Position numbers and translations under genes: made by a program. From the NCBI RefSeq assembly GCF_002556545.1, contig NZ_CP022685.1:2480001-2544000 (forward strand): a DNA stretch of 64,000 nucleotides, in the 5' to 3' direction. Below the pieces are notes generated by a model. That model was not told the DNA's origin. It was given only the letters and a program-made list of their open reading frames with translations, and did not search any database. Below, piece after piece: positions 1 through 8,524 of this stretch. Position 1 is the stretch's first letter; the number at the start of each line of letters is the position of its first letter. The stretch is from Streptomyces formicae (GTDB lineage Bacteria; Actinomycetota; Actinomycetes; Streptomycetales; Streptomycetaceae).

Positions 1-1104
1 GAGCTCGGCCATCTGACCGAGCACCGCCCACGTACGACGTCCCTTGCCCATGGCCACGAGCGCGCGCAGGGCGGCTCGCATGGACTCGGGGTTCGCGTTG
101 TAGGCGTCGTTGACGATAGTCACGCCGTCCGGGCGCTCGGTGACCTCCATCCGCCAGCGGGACAGCGTGCCCGCCTCGGAGAGCGCGAGGGCGATCTCGT
201 CCACGGACATGCCCAGCTCATGGGCGACGGCGGCCGCGGCAAGCGCGTTCGACACGTGGTGCTCACCGTACAGCCGCAAGGTCACGTCGCTGCACCCGGA
301 GGGTGTGTGCAGCGTGAAAGCGGGCTGTCCATTCTCCGTGAGACGGACATTCTCCGCTCGTACGTCGGCGTCGGCGGCCTCTCCGAAGAGCACGACGCGC
401 GCCTTGGTGCGTGCCGCCATCGCGCGCACCAGCGGATCGTCCGCGTTGAGGACCGCGGCGCCGTCCGCGGGCAGCGACTCGACCAGCTCGCCCTTCGCTT
501 CCGCGATCTGCTCGCGGCCGCCGAACTCGCCGATGTGGGCCGTGCCGACGTTCAGGACGAGCCCGATCTTCGGCGGCGTGAGGCCGGTGAGGTACCGGAT
601 GTGGCCGATTCCGCGCGCACCCATCTCCAGGACGAGGAACCGCGTCTCGTCGGTGGCGCTGAGCGCGGTCAGCGGCAGGCCGATCTCGTTGTTGAGCGAG
701 CCCGGCGTCCAGACCGTGGGCGCGTGGCGCCGCAGGACCTGCGCGAGCAGGTCCTTGGAACTGGTCTTGCCGACGGACCCGGTGAGCGCCACCAGGGTCG
801 CGCCGAGCCGCTCCACCACGTGGCGCGCCAGGGCGCCGAGCGCCGCCTGCACGTCGTCGACGACGATGGCGGGCACCCCGACGGGCCGCGACGCCAGGAC
901 GGCCACGGCACCCGCCGCGACGACGTCCGCGGCGTAGTCGTGGCCGTCCACGCGCTCGCCGACGAAGGCGACGAAGAGGCTGCCGGGCGCCACCTCGCGG
1001 GAGTCCCGGACCACGGGTCCGGTGACCGAAACGGCCGGATCCGGTATGTCGTACGTCTGCCCGCCGACGACGGTGGCGATCTCGGCGAGGGAGAGGGCGA
1101 TCAC
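1..1104 (-). CDS. murF: UDP-N-acetylmuramoyl-tripeptide--D-alanyl-D-alanine ligase MurF (3' end outside window)
   Basis: Cytoplasmic ATP-dependent ligase that adds D-Ala-D-Ala to UDP-MurNAc-tripeptide, the last soluble step of the peptidoglycan precursor. The visible 368 codons open with a MurF-type N-terminal domain (MIALSLAEIATVVGG) followed by the Mur-ligase P-loop GSVGKTSSKD near residues 108-117 and the central ENAxN-like NDAYNAN stretch near the edge. Family members are about 450-480 residues, so roughly the last 100 residues, the C-terminal domain, lie beyond base 1. I chose the GTG start because it lies 4 bp after the murE stop, with a purine-rich AGGGATGAAG inside the end of murE acting as ribosome site. 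The tight spacing implies translational coupling in the dcw operon. Confidence 0.95.
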   Translation of the reverse strand, partial: MIALSLAEIATVVGGQTYDIPDPAVSVTGPVVRDSREVAPGSLFVAFVGERVDGHDYAADVVAAGAVAVLASRPVGVPAIVVDDVQAALGALARHVVERLGATLVALTGSVGKTSSKDLLAQVLRRHAPTVWTPGSLNNEIGLPLTALSATDETRFLVLEMGARGIGHIRYLTGLTPPKIGLVLNVGTAHIGEFGGREQIAEAKGELVESLPADGAAVLNADDPLVRAMAARTKARVVLFGEAADADVRAENVRLTENGQPAFTLHTPSGCSDVTLRLYGEHHVSNALAAAAVAHELGMSVDEIALALSEAGTLSRWRMEVTERPDGVTIVNDAYNANPESMRAALRALVAMGKGRRTWAVLGQMAEL

Positions 1105-1108
1105 AACT

Positions 1109-2761
1109 TCATCCCTGGGTTTGCTGGATAGCTTCGCGAAGCACCTGGCGGTCGTCGAAGGGACGCACCACCCCGGCGATGTCCTGTCCCTGCTCGTGGC
1201 CCTTGCCCGCGACCAGGACGGTGTCGCCCGGTCCCGCGTGGGCGACGGCCGCGCGGATGGCCGCGGCACGGTCCTCGAAGACGGCGACCTCGGCGCGCTC
1301 GTGGGCCGGCACGTCGGCGGCGCCCGCGAGCATCGTGGCGAGGATCGCGAGGGGGTCCTCACCGCGGGGGTTGTCGGAGGTCAGTACGGCGGTGTCGGAG
1401 AGGCGGGCCGCGGCCGCGCCCATCGGCATCCGCTTGGTCTTGTCCCGGTCGCCGCCGCAGCCGAGCACGATGTGCAGCTTGCCCTCGGTGACCTTGCGCA
1501 GCGCGCGCAGGACCGATTCGACGGCGTCCGTCTTGTGGGCGTAGTCGACGACGGCCAGGTAGGGCTGGCCCGCGTCGATGCGCTCCAGGCGGCCGGGCAC
1601 GCCGGGCACCGCGGCGACGCCGTCGGCGGCCTGCTGCGGGTCGATGCCCGCGACGGCCAGCGAGACGATCGCGGCGAGCGTGTTGGCGACGTTGAAGGGG
1701 CCCGCGAGCGGCGACTTGGCGGTGATCCGCTCGCCCTTGGGGCCGACCGCGACGAACGTCGAGTCGAGCGGCCCGACCTCGACGTCCTCGGCGCGCCAGT
1801 CGGCGTCCGGGTGGCCCTCCGCGGAGAACGTGGTGACGGGGACCTCGGACTCGGTGATGAGCCTGCGGCCGTACTCGTCGTCGAAGTTGACCACGCCGAC
1901 CCGGGAGCGCCGCCGGGTGAACAGCTGCGCCTTGGCCTGGAAGTAGTCCTCCATGCCGGAGTGGAACTCCATGTGCTCCGGGCTCAGGTTGTTGAAGACG
2001 GCGACGTCGAAGACGCAGCCGTCCACCCGCCCGAGCACCAGGGCGTGGCTGGAGACCTCCATGGCGACCGCCTCGACGCCGCGCTCGCGCATCACCGCGA
2101 ACAGCGCCTGCAGATCGGTGGCTTCGGGGGTGGTGCGCTCCGACTTGATGCGCTCCTCGCCGATGCGCATCTCGACCGTACCGATGAGACCGGTCGCGCG
2201 CAGGCCCTTGAGCCCGCCCTCGACGAGGTACGCCGTCGTGGTCTTGCCCGACGTTCCCGTGATGCCGATCTGGAGGAGGTCGCGGCCGGGGTGGCCGTAG
2301 ACCGTCGCCGCGAGCTCGCCCATGCGGCCGCGCGGGTCGTCGACGACGAGCACCGGCAGGCCGGTCACCGCGGCGCGCTCGGCGCCGGTCGGGTCGGTGA
2401 GGATCGCTCCCGCACCGAGGTCGGCGGCCTGGGCGACGAAGTCGGCGCCGTGCATCCGCGCGCCGGGCAGCGCGGCGTAGATGTCGCCGGGGCGCACCGC
2501 GCGGGAGTCGTGCGTGATGCCGGTGATCTCCGCGTCGCCCTCGACGGCGACGCCCAGCTGGCTCCCGAGCTCCGTCAGTGAGGTCGGGGAGACCTGGACC
2601 GGCCGCGGCGGCCCCGGATATGTCACGGGAACGCCCTTCTGGGTGGTTTGGGACTGATCAGCGTGTGGCACGGCGGTGAGCGTACCGGGCGCACCCGCTT
2701 CAGAGCGAAGCGGGCGGTGTGGCGGGGGGCGGTTCCCCGGGTCAGGGGTGATCGTTGTCAC
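1109..2761 (-). CDS. murE: UDP-MurNAc-L-Ala-D-Glu--diaminopimelate ligase MurE
   Basis: Adds diaminopimelate (LL-DAP in Streptomyces) to UDP-MurNAc-dipeptide. It has the Mur-ligase P-loop GTSGKTTT (Lys near residue 173) and the DNPR motif near residues 462-465 that contacts the diaminopimelate side chain in MurE proteins. The start is uncertain. GTG at 2761 has AGGAA 6 bp upstream and gives 550 residues. GTG at 2782 would overlap the ftsI stop by 8 bp without a clear ribosome site. GTG at 2626 has a strong AAGGG and begins VTYPGPP, where conventional MurE homology starts. The roughly 45 residues between the upper starts and 2626 are Pro/Thr-rich and probably unstructured. Confidence 0.95.
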   Translation of the reverse strand: MTTITPDPGNRPPPHRPLRSEAGAPGTLTAVPHADQSQTTQKGVPVTYPGPPRPVQVSPTSLTELGSQLGVAVEGDAEITGITHDSRAVRPGDIYAALPGARMHGADFVAQAADLGAGAILTDPTGAERAAVTGLPVLVVDDPRGRMGELAATVYGHPGRDLLQIGITGTSGKTTTAYLVEGGLKGLRATGLIGTVEMRIGEERIKSERTTPEATDLQALFAVMRERGVEAVAMEVSSHALVLGRVDGCVFDVAVFNNLSPEHMEFHSGMEDYFQAKAQLFTRRRSRVGVVNFDDEYGRRLITESEVPVTTFSAEGHPDADWRAEDVEVGPLDSTFVAVGPKGERITAKSPLAGPFNVANTLAAIVSLAVAGIDPQQAADGVAAVPGVPGRLERIDAGQPYLAVVDYAHKTDAVESVLRALRKVTEGKLHIVLGCGGDRDKTKRMPMGAAAARLSDTAVLTSDNPRGEDPLAILATMLAGAADVPAHERAEVAVFEDRAAAIRAAVAHAGPGDTVLVAGKGHEQGQDIAGVVRPFDDRQVLREAIQQTQG

Positions 2762-2774
2762 GAGCGGTTCCTGG

Positions 2775-4730
2775 TCAGTCACCGGGTTTGAAGGTGACGG
2801 GGAGACGGGCCGGGCCCTTTCCTGTGGGGGGCTCCTGGAGGGTCTTCAGGGAGAACTGCATGACCTTCTTGTAGATGGGGCCGCAGATCTCGCCGCCGAA
2901 GTAGCTGCCCTTGGTGGAGTTCTGGATGGCGCAGTAGACGGTGATGCGCGGCTTGTCGGCGGGCGCGAAGCCCGCGAACGACGAGGTGTAGCCCTTGTAG
3001 CGGCCGGTCTCCGGATCGACCCGGTTGGCCGTACCCGTCTTGCCCGCGACGCGGTAGCCGGGGATCCGGGCGGAGTTTCCGGTGCCCTCCACGTCGTCGA
3101 CGACGGACTCCAGCATCTTGGAGACCGTGCGCGCGGTCTTGTCGCTCACGATCCGGGTCTTCTTCGGCTTGGGCGCGGGCGTGAAGCGGCCGTCGGGGCC
3201 CTTGGTGCCGCGCACGAGCGTGGGCTCGATGCGGACGCCTCCGTTGGCGATGGTCTGGTAGACCGAGGTCGCCTGCATGGCGTTGATCGACAGGCCCTGG
3301 CCGAAGGGGATCGTGAACTGCTGCGAGGTGGACCACTTCTGGGGCGGCGCGAGGATGCCGGGGGTCTCGCCGGGGAAGTCGAGCCCCGTCTCCTTGCCGA
3401 TGCCGAACTTGCGCAGGTAGGAGTAGAGGATCTCGTTGGACTCCCGCTGCGACTTGCCCATCTCGCCGGTGGCGAGGATGGTGCCGATGTTGCTGGACTT
3501 GGCGAGCACTCCGTTGAGCGTCAGGTGCCAGGTGGGGTGGTCGATGTCGTCCTGGAACAGGCGGTCGCCGCGGTGCAGCCGGTTGGGCACGGTGACGTGG
3601 GTGCCGGGCGTGGCCGCGTTCTCCTCGAGGACGGCGGCCATCGACATCACCTTGGAGGTGGAGCCCGGCTCGTACGCGTCCTGGAGGGCCGCGTTGCCCA
3701 GGGCCGCGCCGTTGGCCTGCGAGAGGTCGTTCGGGTCGAAGCCGGGGGCGTTCGCCATCGCGAGCACCTCGCCGGTCCTGGTGTCCTGGACCATCACGTA
3801 GCCGCGGTCGGCCTTGGACTTCTTCACCTGCTCGGTGATGGCGTCCTGCGCGGCCCACTGGATGTCGCGGTCGATGGTGAGCTCGACGTCGGAGCCGGGC
3901 ACCGCGGGCGTCTCCGTGCTGCCCGCCGTCGGCACCTGACGGCCGCCCGACTGCGCGTACTTGATCTTGCCATCCTCGCCCGCGAGCTGCTTGTTGAGCT
4001 GCTGCTCCAGGCCGCCCGCGCCCTTGCCGTCGGCGTTGACCCAGCCCAGTATCCCGGCGGCCAGGTCGTGGTTGGGGTAGACCCGCTTGCTGCTCGGGTC
4101 GGCGAGGACGCCTGCCAGCACGTTCGGCGACTTCGGGTCGGTGCCCGCCTTCTCGGCGAGCGCGCCGCGCAGGTCCTTGATCTGCTTCCAGACCTGGGGG
4201 GTCTGGCGGCGGGCGAGCAGCACGTAGCGCGTGTCGGGGGTCTTCAGTTTCTTGGTGATCTCGGCGGCGTCCTTGCCGAGGATGGGGGCGAGGAGCGCGG
4301 CCGCCTGTTCGGGCGCGTCCTCGACCTTCATCTCCTTCGGCGTGAACAGCGTGGGGTCGGCCGTGATGTCGTACGCGTCGACGCTGGCGGCCAGTTCGAC
4401 GCCGCCGCGGTCGGTGATGCGGCCGCGCTCGGCGGCCAGGGTGTGCGTGAAGTAGCGGTTCTTCTCGGCCTTGGCCGCGTACGCGTTCGCGTCCACCGCC
4501 TGCACCTGGAGCAGCCGTACGACGAAGGCCAGCATCACCAGTGTCAGGCCGAGGCTGACCATGCGCAGGCGGGGCCTCGGGCTGCCCAGGCGGATGGTGC
4601 GGGCCTTGGCGGAGGCGGGGCGGCGCGCGGCGGGGCGGGAGCCGCCCTGTCCCGGGCGCCGCGGGGCACCGGGACGCGCGGGCCTCGCGGGCCCCGGCAC
4701 CTTGCGCCGCGGGGGTTGGCGGTCCGTCAC
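2775..4730 (-). CDS. ftsI: Division transpeptidase FtsI (class B penicillin-binding protein 3)
   Basis: Septal peptidoglycan DD-transpeptidase. Residues 1-55 are a Pro/Arg/Gly-rich cytoplasmic tail, about 56-78 a single membrane anchor, then the class B dimerisation domain and a C-terminal transpeptidase domain. The three catalytic signatures are intact: STSK with the acylated Ser near residue 357, SSN near 412 and KTG near 561. Length 651 fits actinobacterial FtsI, which carries the extra basic N-terminal tail. The GTG start lies 4 bp after the ftsL-like stop, with AGGTGA as ribosome site. Neighbours rsmH, ftsL and murE give the standard dcw order. In Streptomyces this enzyme acts in sporulation septa rather than being essential for growth (family knowledge). 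Confidence 0.96.
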   Translation of the reverse strand: MTDRQPPRRKVPGPARPARPGAPRRPGQGGSRPAARRPASAKARTIRLGSPRPRLRMVSLGLTLVMLAFVVRLLQVQAVDANAYAAKAEKNRYFTHTLAAERGRITDRGGVELAASVDAYDITADPTLFTPKEMKVEDAPEQAAALLAPILGKDAAEITKKLKTPDTRYVLLARRQTPQVWKQIKDLRGALAEKAGTDPKSPNVLAGVLADPSSKRVYPNHDLAAGILGWVNADGKGAGGLEQQLNKQLAGEDGKIKYAQSGGRQVPTAGSTETPAVPGSDVELTIDRDIQWAAQDAITEQVKKSKADRGYVMVQDTRTGEVLAMANAPGFDPNDLSQANGAALGNAALQDAYEPGSTSKVMSMAAVLEENAATPGTHVTVPNRLHRGDRLFQDDIDHPTWHLTLNGVLAKSSNIGTILATGEMGKSQRESNEILYSYLRKFGIGKETGLDFPGETPGILAPPQKWSTSQQFTIPFGQGLSINAMQATSVYQTIANGGVRIEPTLVRGTKGPDGRFTPAPKPKKTRIVSDKTARTVSKMLESVVDDVEGTGNSARIPGYRVAGKTGTANRVDPETGRYKGYTSSFAGFAPADKPRITVYCAIQNSTKGSYFGGEICGPIYKKVMQFSLKTLQEPPTGKGPARLPVTFKPGD

Positions 4731-4734
4731 TTGG

Positions 4735-5265
4735 TCACCTGCCGGATGTCGTCGTGGGGCCGGACTGCGTGGCCTGCTGGGGCGCCGCCGACGGCGCGGA
4801 CGGGGTCGGGGACCGGGGCGGGGCGGGCGGCACCGAGACCGAGGCGGGCGGCGATGCCACCTCCTGCGGGCGCGGATCGGAGCGGTGCAGCCCGGAGGGC
4901 AGGGCGGCGGCGCCGGGGATGCCGCGCACGGTTCCGTCGGGGTCGAGGAAGGCCGGGTCGCCGCCGGGGACCATGCCGAGCTCGCGGGCGCGGCGCTGGA
5001 GGGCGTCCGGTTCGGCGTAGCCGTCCACGTCGCGCTGGAGCTCCTGCTCCTCCTCGGTGAGGTCCTTGGTCTCCTTCTTGAGCTCGCTCAGCTGGAAGGA
5101 GCCCTCGTTCAGCGAGGAGTTCAGGATGAGGAGGGTGATCAGTCCGCCGCCGAGGAGCAGGACGACAAGAAGCACGAAGGGGGTGCGCGCGGCCTGGCTG
5201 GGGCCCTGGGGCAGCAGCCGCGCGAGGCGGGCGGCCCTCCCCCGCAGCTCGGGCTTCTTGCTCAT
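4735..5265 (-). CDS. ftsL: FtsL-like septum formation initiator protein
   Basis: Small bitopic division protein: a basic cytoplasmic N-terminus (residues 1-28), one hydrophobic helix (about 29-50), a short charged coiled coil with heptad character (about 55-90), then a Pro/Ser/Ala-rich extracytoplasmic tail. This is the FtsL/DivIC layout, in which the helix and coiled coil bind the FtsB/DivIC partner and help position FtsI. Its place between rsmH and ftsI is diagnostic, since FtsL proteins show little sequence identity. A strong GAGGAGG lies 6 bp before the ATG. At 176 residues it is longer than E. coli FtsL because of the low-complexity tail. Confidence 0.88.
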   Translation of the reverse strand: MSKKPELRGRAARLARLLPQGPSQAARTPFVLLVVLLLGGGLITLLILNSSLNEGSFQLSELKKETKDLTEEEQELQRDVDGYAEPDALQRRARELGMVPGGDPAFLDPDGTVRGIPGAAALPSGLHRSDPRPQEVASPPASVSVPPAPPRSPTPSAPSAAPQQATQSGPTTTSGR

Positions 5266-5328
5266 GGAGCCTCCTCGCGGACTCTGGTCAGCGGACTCTG
5301 CTCGTGGGGCCTGGTCGCGGCGCCCGGC

Positions 5329-6288
5329 TCACCCGACGTCCTCGCGGACGCGCTGGGCGCCGCGCAGCCGCGCGGGGGCGGCTCTGCGGTTCTCCGCGAC
5401 CTCTTCCTCGGTGGGAAGTTCGGCGCCTCGGGTGAGGAGCTTGAGGCGCGGCTGGTAGCGCTCGGGGACGACGGGCAGTCCGGGCGGCGCCGTGTTCGCG
5501 GCACCGGCCGCGAAGACCTGCTTGACCAGACGGTCCTCGAGGGAGTGGTACGACAGGACGGCGATCCTGCCGCCGACGGCGAGGGCCTTCACGGCCGACG
5601 GAATGGCCTGCTCCAGGACGCTCAGTTCGCCGTTGACCTCGATGCGCAGGGCTTGGAAGGTGCGCTTGGCCGGGTTGCCGCCGGTGCGCTTGGCGGCCTG
5701 TGGCAGGGAGTCGCGGATGAGGTCGACCAGACGCGCGCTGTTGCTGAACGGCTCCTTGTCGCGCTCGCGCACGACGGCGCTCACGATGCGCTTGGCCTGC
5801 TTCTCCTCGCCGTACTGCCGCAGGATCCGCACCAGTTCGCCCGGGGCGTAGGTGTTGAGTACCTCGGCGGCGCTGATGCCGGTCGTCTGGTCCATGCGCA
5901 TGTCCAGGGGCGCGTCCTGGGCGTACGCGAATCCCCGGTCCGCCTCGTCGAGTTGCATGGAGGAGACGCCGAGGTCGAAGAGGACGCCCTGCACGCGCGG
6001 GACGTCCAGGCGCTTCAGCACGTCGGGGAGTTCGTCGTAGACCGCGTGCACCAGCGTGGCCCGGTCGCCGTAGGGCGCGAGGCGCTCGCCGGACAGGCGC
6101 AGCGCTTCCTTGTCGCGGTCCAGGGCGATGAGGCGGGCCGAGGGGAAGGTGGCGAGGAGGGCCTCGCTGTGGCCGCCGAGGCCGAGGGTGCAGTCGACGA
6201 CGACCGCTCCGGGCTCGGCGAGCGCGGGGGCCAACATGTCCAGGCACCGCTGGAGCATCACCGGGACGTGTCGGCTGTTGTCGCTCAA
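5329..6288 (-). CDS. rsmH: 16S rRNA (cytosine-1402-N4)-methyltransferase RsmH
   Basis: S-adenosylmethionine-dependent methyltransferase (formerly MraW) that methylates N4 of C1402 in the ribosomal P site. The N-terminal [14 protein letters not shown] block and the glycine-rich SAM loop [12 protein letters not shown] near residues 33-44 are hallmark sequences; [17 protein letters not shown] near residue 105-120 is also family specific. At 319 residues it has normal length. I took TTG at 6288 because GAGAGGG lies just upstream and no better in-frame start exists. It is the first gene of the dcw operon here; no mraZ precedes it, unlike in mycobacteria and E. coli. Confidence 0.95.
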   Translation of the reverse strand: MSDNSRHVPVMLQRCLDMLAPALAEPGAVVVDCTLGLGGHSEALLATFPSARLIALDRDKEALRLSGERLAPYGDRATLVHAVYDELPDVLKRLDVPRVQGVLFDLGVSSMQLDEADRGFAYAQDAPLDMRMDQTTGISAAEVLNTYAPGELVRILRQYGEEKQAKRIVSAVVRERDKEPFSNSARLVDLIRDSLPQAAKRTGGNPAKRTFQALRIEVNGELSVLEQAIPSAVKALAVGGRIAVLSYHSLEDRLVKQVFAAGAANTAPPGLPVVPERYQPRLKLLTRGAELPTEEEVAENRRAAPARLRGAQRVREDVG

Positions 6289-6507
6289 GGGGCCCTCTCA
6301 GGTCCGGCGCGGCGTTCGCACGCACTGCCGGGTCCCCGCCCGCTCCGTGAAGGGGAACGGACCGCTGGCGCCGGGGAAGTGGCGTCAGCCGACCGGGAGC
6401 GGGAGGAGGCCGAGCCGTACGTACGCGCCGCGCACGTGGGGGGATTCCACGGAATCCCCGTGATGTTCAGTCCAGCAGGGAGCTGGTCACGCCTCCCGCT
6501 TCGCGTC

Positions 6508-6535
6508 ACTTTAGTCCACCGTGTCTCCCGGTCAA
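6508..6535 (-). promoter_or_regulatory. Predicted promoter of the rsmH-ftsL-ftsI-mur operon
   Basis: Read on the minus strand, TTGACC (6530-6535) is followed after 16 bp by TAAAGT (6508-6513), a good match to the vegetative sigma-70-type consensus and the only such pair I see upstream of rsmH. Transcription would start near base 6500, leaving an untranslated leader of about 210 nt. Inference from sequence only. Confidence 0.6.
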
Positions 6536-6570
6536 TCAACCGGCCTGCGCGTCGCCGCGCGGGTCCGGGC

Positions 6571-6618
6571 GGGGTCGGGACGGGGGTCGGGGCGAGGGTC
6601 GGAGCGGGGGTCGGAGCG
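6571..6618. repeat. Four tandem copies of a 12-bp G-rich repeat
   Basis: Four adjacent 12-bp units, consensus GGGGTCGGRRCG, occupy this stretch between rsmH and the carbonic anhydrase gene, followed by a partial fifth (gggagcg). Each unit carries runs of 3-5 G on the plus strand, so a G-quadruplex is possible. It lies just upstream of the predicted rsmH promoter. The remaining bases of the 6289-6757 gap hold that promoter and no gene I can support. Confidence 0.8.
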
Positions 6619-6757
6619 GGGAGCGAATCCGGCACGCTCACCCGTTCGGCCGAAGTCGCGTGACCCCCTGTGGGTTACCTCACAACAAGAGTCTTTGACG
6701 TTCTTTGTCCCTTCTCACAGCGGGCTCAGTCGATCAGCCCGCATTAACGTCATAGGT

Positions 6758-7315
6758 ATGTCGACTTCCGCATCTCCTTCGGGCAACACCCCCGTAGAGC
6801 CGATCGGCGACATAGTCGTCGGTTCCGTCACCGACCGTCTGGTCGAAGCGAACGAGAGGTACGCCGCCGGGTTCACCGATCCCGGCATGGACGCCAGGCC
6901 CGTGCTGCACGTCGCCGTGGTCGCCTGCATGGACGCCCGCCTCGACCTGCACGACGCGCTCGGCCTCGAGCTGGGCGACTGTCACACGATCCGCAACGCG
7001 GGCGGCGTGGTCACCGACGACGTCATCCGCTCCCTGACCATCAGCCAGCGCGCCCTCGGGACCCGCAGCGTCGTCCTCATCCACCACACCGGCTGCGGCC
7101 TGGAGTCCCTCACCGAGGAATTCCGCCAGGACCTGGAGAACGAGGTCGGCCAGCGGCCGACGTGGGCGGTGGAGTCCTTCCGCGACGTCGACCAGGACGT
7201 GCGGCAGTCGATGCAGCGCGTGCGGACCTCGCCGTTCCTCCTGCACACCGACGACATCCGCGGATTCGTGTTCGATGTGACGACCGGTCTGCTGCGAGAG
7301 GTCGACCCTGCGTGA
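6758..7315 (+). CDS. Beta-class carbonic anhydrase
   Basis: Zinc enzyme interconverting CO2 and bicarbonate. The beta-class zinc and active-site residues are all present: C57-x-D59-x-R61 in the ACMDAR motif and H110-x-x-C113 in HHTGC. At 185 residues it is a compact beta enzyme. The ATG at 6758 is chosen because the conserved domain begins about 20 residues later; upstream codons in frame encode a repetitive Gly/Ser/Arg peptide from the G-rich repeat and look non-coding. A TTGACG at 6695 could be a -35 element, but no convincing -10 follows. Its neighbours do not suggest a specific partner, so a general bicarbonate supply role is likely. Confidence 0.93.
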   Translation: MSTSASPSGNTPVEPIGDIVVGSVTDRLVEANERYAAGFTDPGMDARPVLHVAVVACMDARLDLHDALGLELGDCHTIRNAGGVVTDDVIRSLTISQRALGTRSVVLIHHTGCGLESLTEEFRQDLENEVGQRPTWAVESFRDVDQDVRQSMQRVRTSPFLLHTDDIRGFVFDVTTGLLREVDPA

Positions 7316-7353
7316 CTGACAAACGGTCGTAAGACCCGACAAATCGGCGCCAG

Positions 7354-7362
7354 TTATCCACA
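7354..7362 (+). promoter_or_regulatory. Isolated DnaA-box match (TTATCCACA)
   Basis: An exact TTATCCACA, the classical DnaA 9-mer, lies between the carbonic anhydrase stop and the moxR start. It is a single box, so it is not an origin. It could be a regulatory DnaA site or a chance match. Nothing else in 7316-7504 is recognisable apart from the moxR ribosome site. Confidence 0.35.
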
Positions 7363-7504
7363 GGCGAGTGACACGACCCTCCATGCCCAACAACAATGCG
7401 GGGGTGGCATCACGCGGAACCACACGCGAGGTGCCGGGTAATTCGGGGTGGACCGGGCCGCGCGCGTGCAGCGACGGCCCGGAGAACGGGCCGAGGAGGG
7501 CCGG

Positions 7505-8524
7505 GTGACGACCTATGACGATCGAGCGAGCCTCACTGATCTGACCACGACCGCGGAGCGTGTGCGCGCGTCGGTGGAGGGTGTGATCGAGGGCAAGCCA
7601 GAGGTCGTACGGCTTTCGCTGACCGTGCTGCTCGCCGAGGGGCACCTGCTGATCGAGGACGTGCCGGGCGTCGGCAAGACCATGCTGGCCAAGGCGCTCG
7701 CACGGTCCATCGACTGCTCGGTCCGGCGCATCCAGTTCACGCCGGACCTGCTGCCTTCGGACATCACCGGTGTGTCGATCTTCGACCAGCAGCGCAGGGA
7801 CTTCGAGTTCAAACCGGGCGCGATCTTCGCCCAGATCGTGATCGGCGACGAGATCAACCGCGCGTCTCCGAAGACGCAGTCCGCGCTCCTGGAGTCCATG
7901 GAGGAGCGCCAGGTCACCATCGACGGACAGACGTACGAACTGCCCAGTCCCTTCATGGTGGTGGCCACGCAGAACCCCGTCGAGATGGAGGGGACCTATC
8001 CCCTGCCCGAGGCGCAGCGCGACCGCTTCATGGCGCGCGTCTCGATCGGCTATCCCAGCCCGGAGGCCGAGCTGCAGATGCTGGACGTCCACGGCGGCGT
8101 CTCGCCCCTCGACGACCTCCAGCCGGTGGCACACGCCCACGACATCGTGAAGCTCATCGACGCGGTGCGCACGGTCCACGTCGCCGACTCCGTGCGGCGG
8201 TACGCGGTGGACCTGGTCGCCGCCACCCGCAACCACCCGGAGCTCAGACTCGGGGCCTCGCCGCGCGCCACGCTGCACCTGCTGCGGGCCGCCAAGGCCT
8301 CCGCCGCGCTCAGCGGCCGGGAGTTCGCGCTGCCCGACGACGTGCAGGCGCTCGCCGTCGCCGTCCTCGCCCACCGCCTGCTGCCCACCGCGCAGGCCCA
8401 GTTGAACCGGCGTACGGCCGAATCGGTCGTCCTGGAGATCCTGCAGCGCACCCCGGTGCCCGCCGCCGCACAGCCCAACAACGGCTACTTCGGTCAGCAG
8501 CCGCCCGGCGCACGGAGGCTGTGA
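7505..8524 (+). CDS. MoxR-family AAA+ ATPase
   Basis: AAA+ chaperone-type ATPase of the MoxR family, which typically remodels or activates proteins whose genes lie next to it. Walker A is GVGKT at residues 55-59, Walker B GDEINRAS near 114-121, and the family sequence ATQNPVEMEGTYPLPEAQRDRF follows the sensor region. The GTG start has GAGGAGGG 6-13 bp upstream. The stop overlaps the DUF58 start, and a transglutaminase-like gene follows, giving the classical MoxR-DUF58-transglutaminase cassette. Family function in Actinobacteria is not settled; envelope maintenance is the usual suggestion. Confidence 0.93.
   Translation: MTTYDDRASLTDLTTTAERVRASVEGVIEGKPEVVRLSLTVLLAEGHLLIEDVPGVGKTMLAKALARSIDCSVRRIQFTPDLLPSDITGVSIFDQQRRDFEFKPGAIFAQIVIGDEINRASPKTQSALLESMEERQVTIDGQTYELPSPFMVVATQNPVEMEGTYPLPEAQRDRFMARVSIGYPSPEAELQMLDVHGGVSPLDDLQPVAHAHDIVKLIDAVRTVHVADSVRRYAVDLVAATRNHPELRLGASPRATLHLLRAAKASAALSGREFALPDDVQALAVAVLAHRLLPTAQAQLNRRTAESVVLEILQRTPVPAAAQPNNGYFGQQPPGARRL

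Noticed and set aside
1022..2581. Long plus-strand open frame opposite murE
   Set aside because: Its codon usage follows the complementary strand and it has no family similarity; MurE on the minus strand is certain. Long opposite-strand frames are expected in DNA this GC-rich.
2676..5060. 794-codon plus-strand frame opposite ftsI and ftsL
   Set aside because: Composition is Gly/Arg/Val/His repeats typical of an antisense shadow of high-GC genes; the opposite strand encodes conserved proteins throughout.
6285..6641. 118-codon minus-strand frame overlapping the rsmH start by 4 bp
   Set aside because: It reads through the 12-bp repeat as Pro/Thr repeats, has no ribosome site and spans the predicted rsmH promoter. 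The 4-bp overlap looks accidental.
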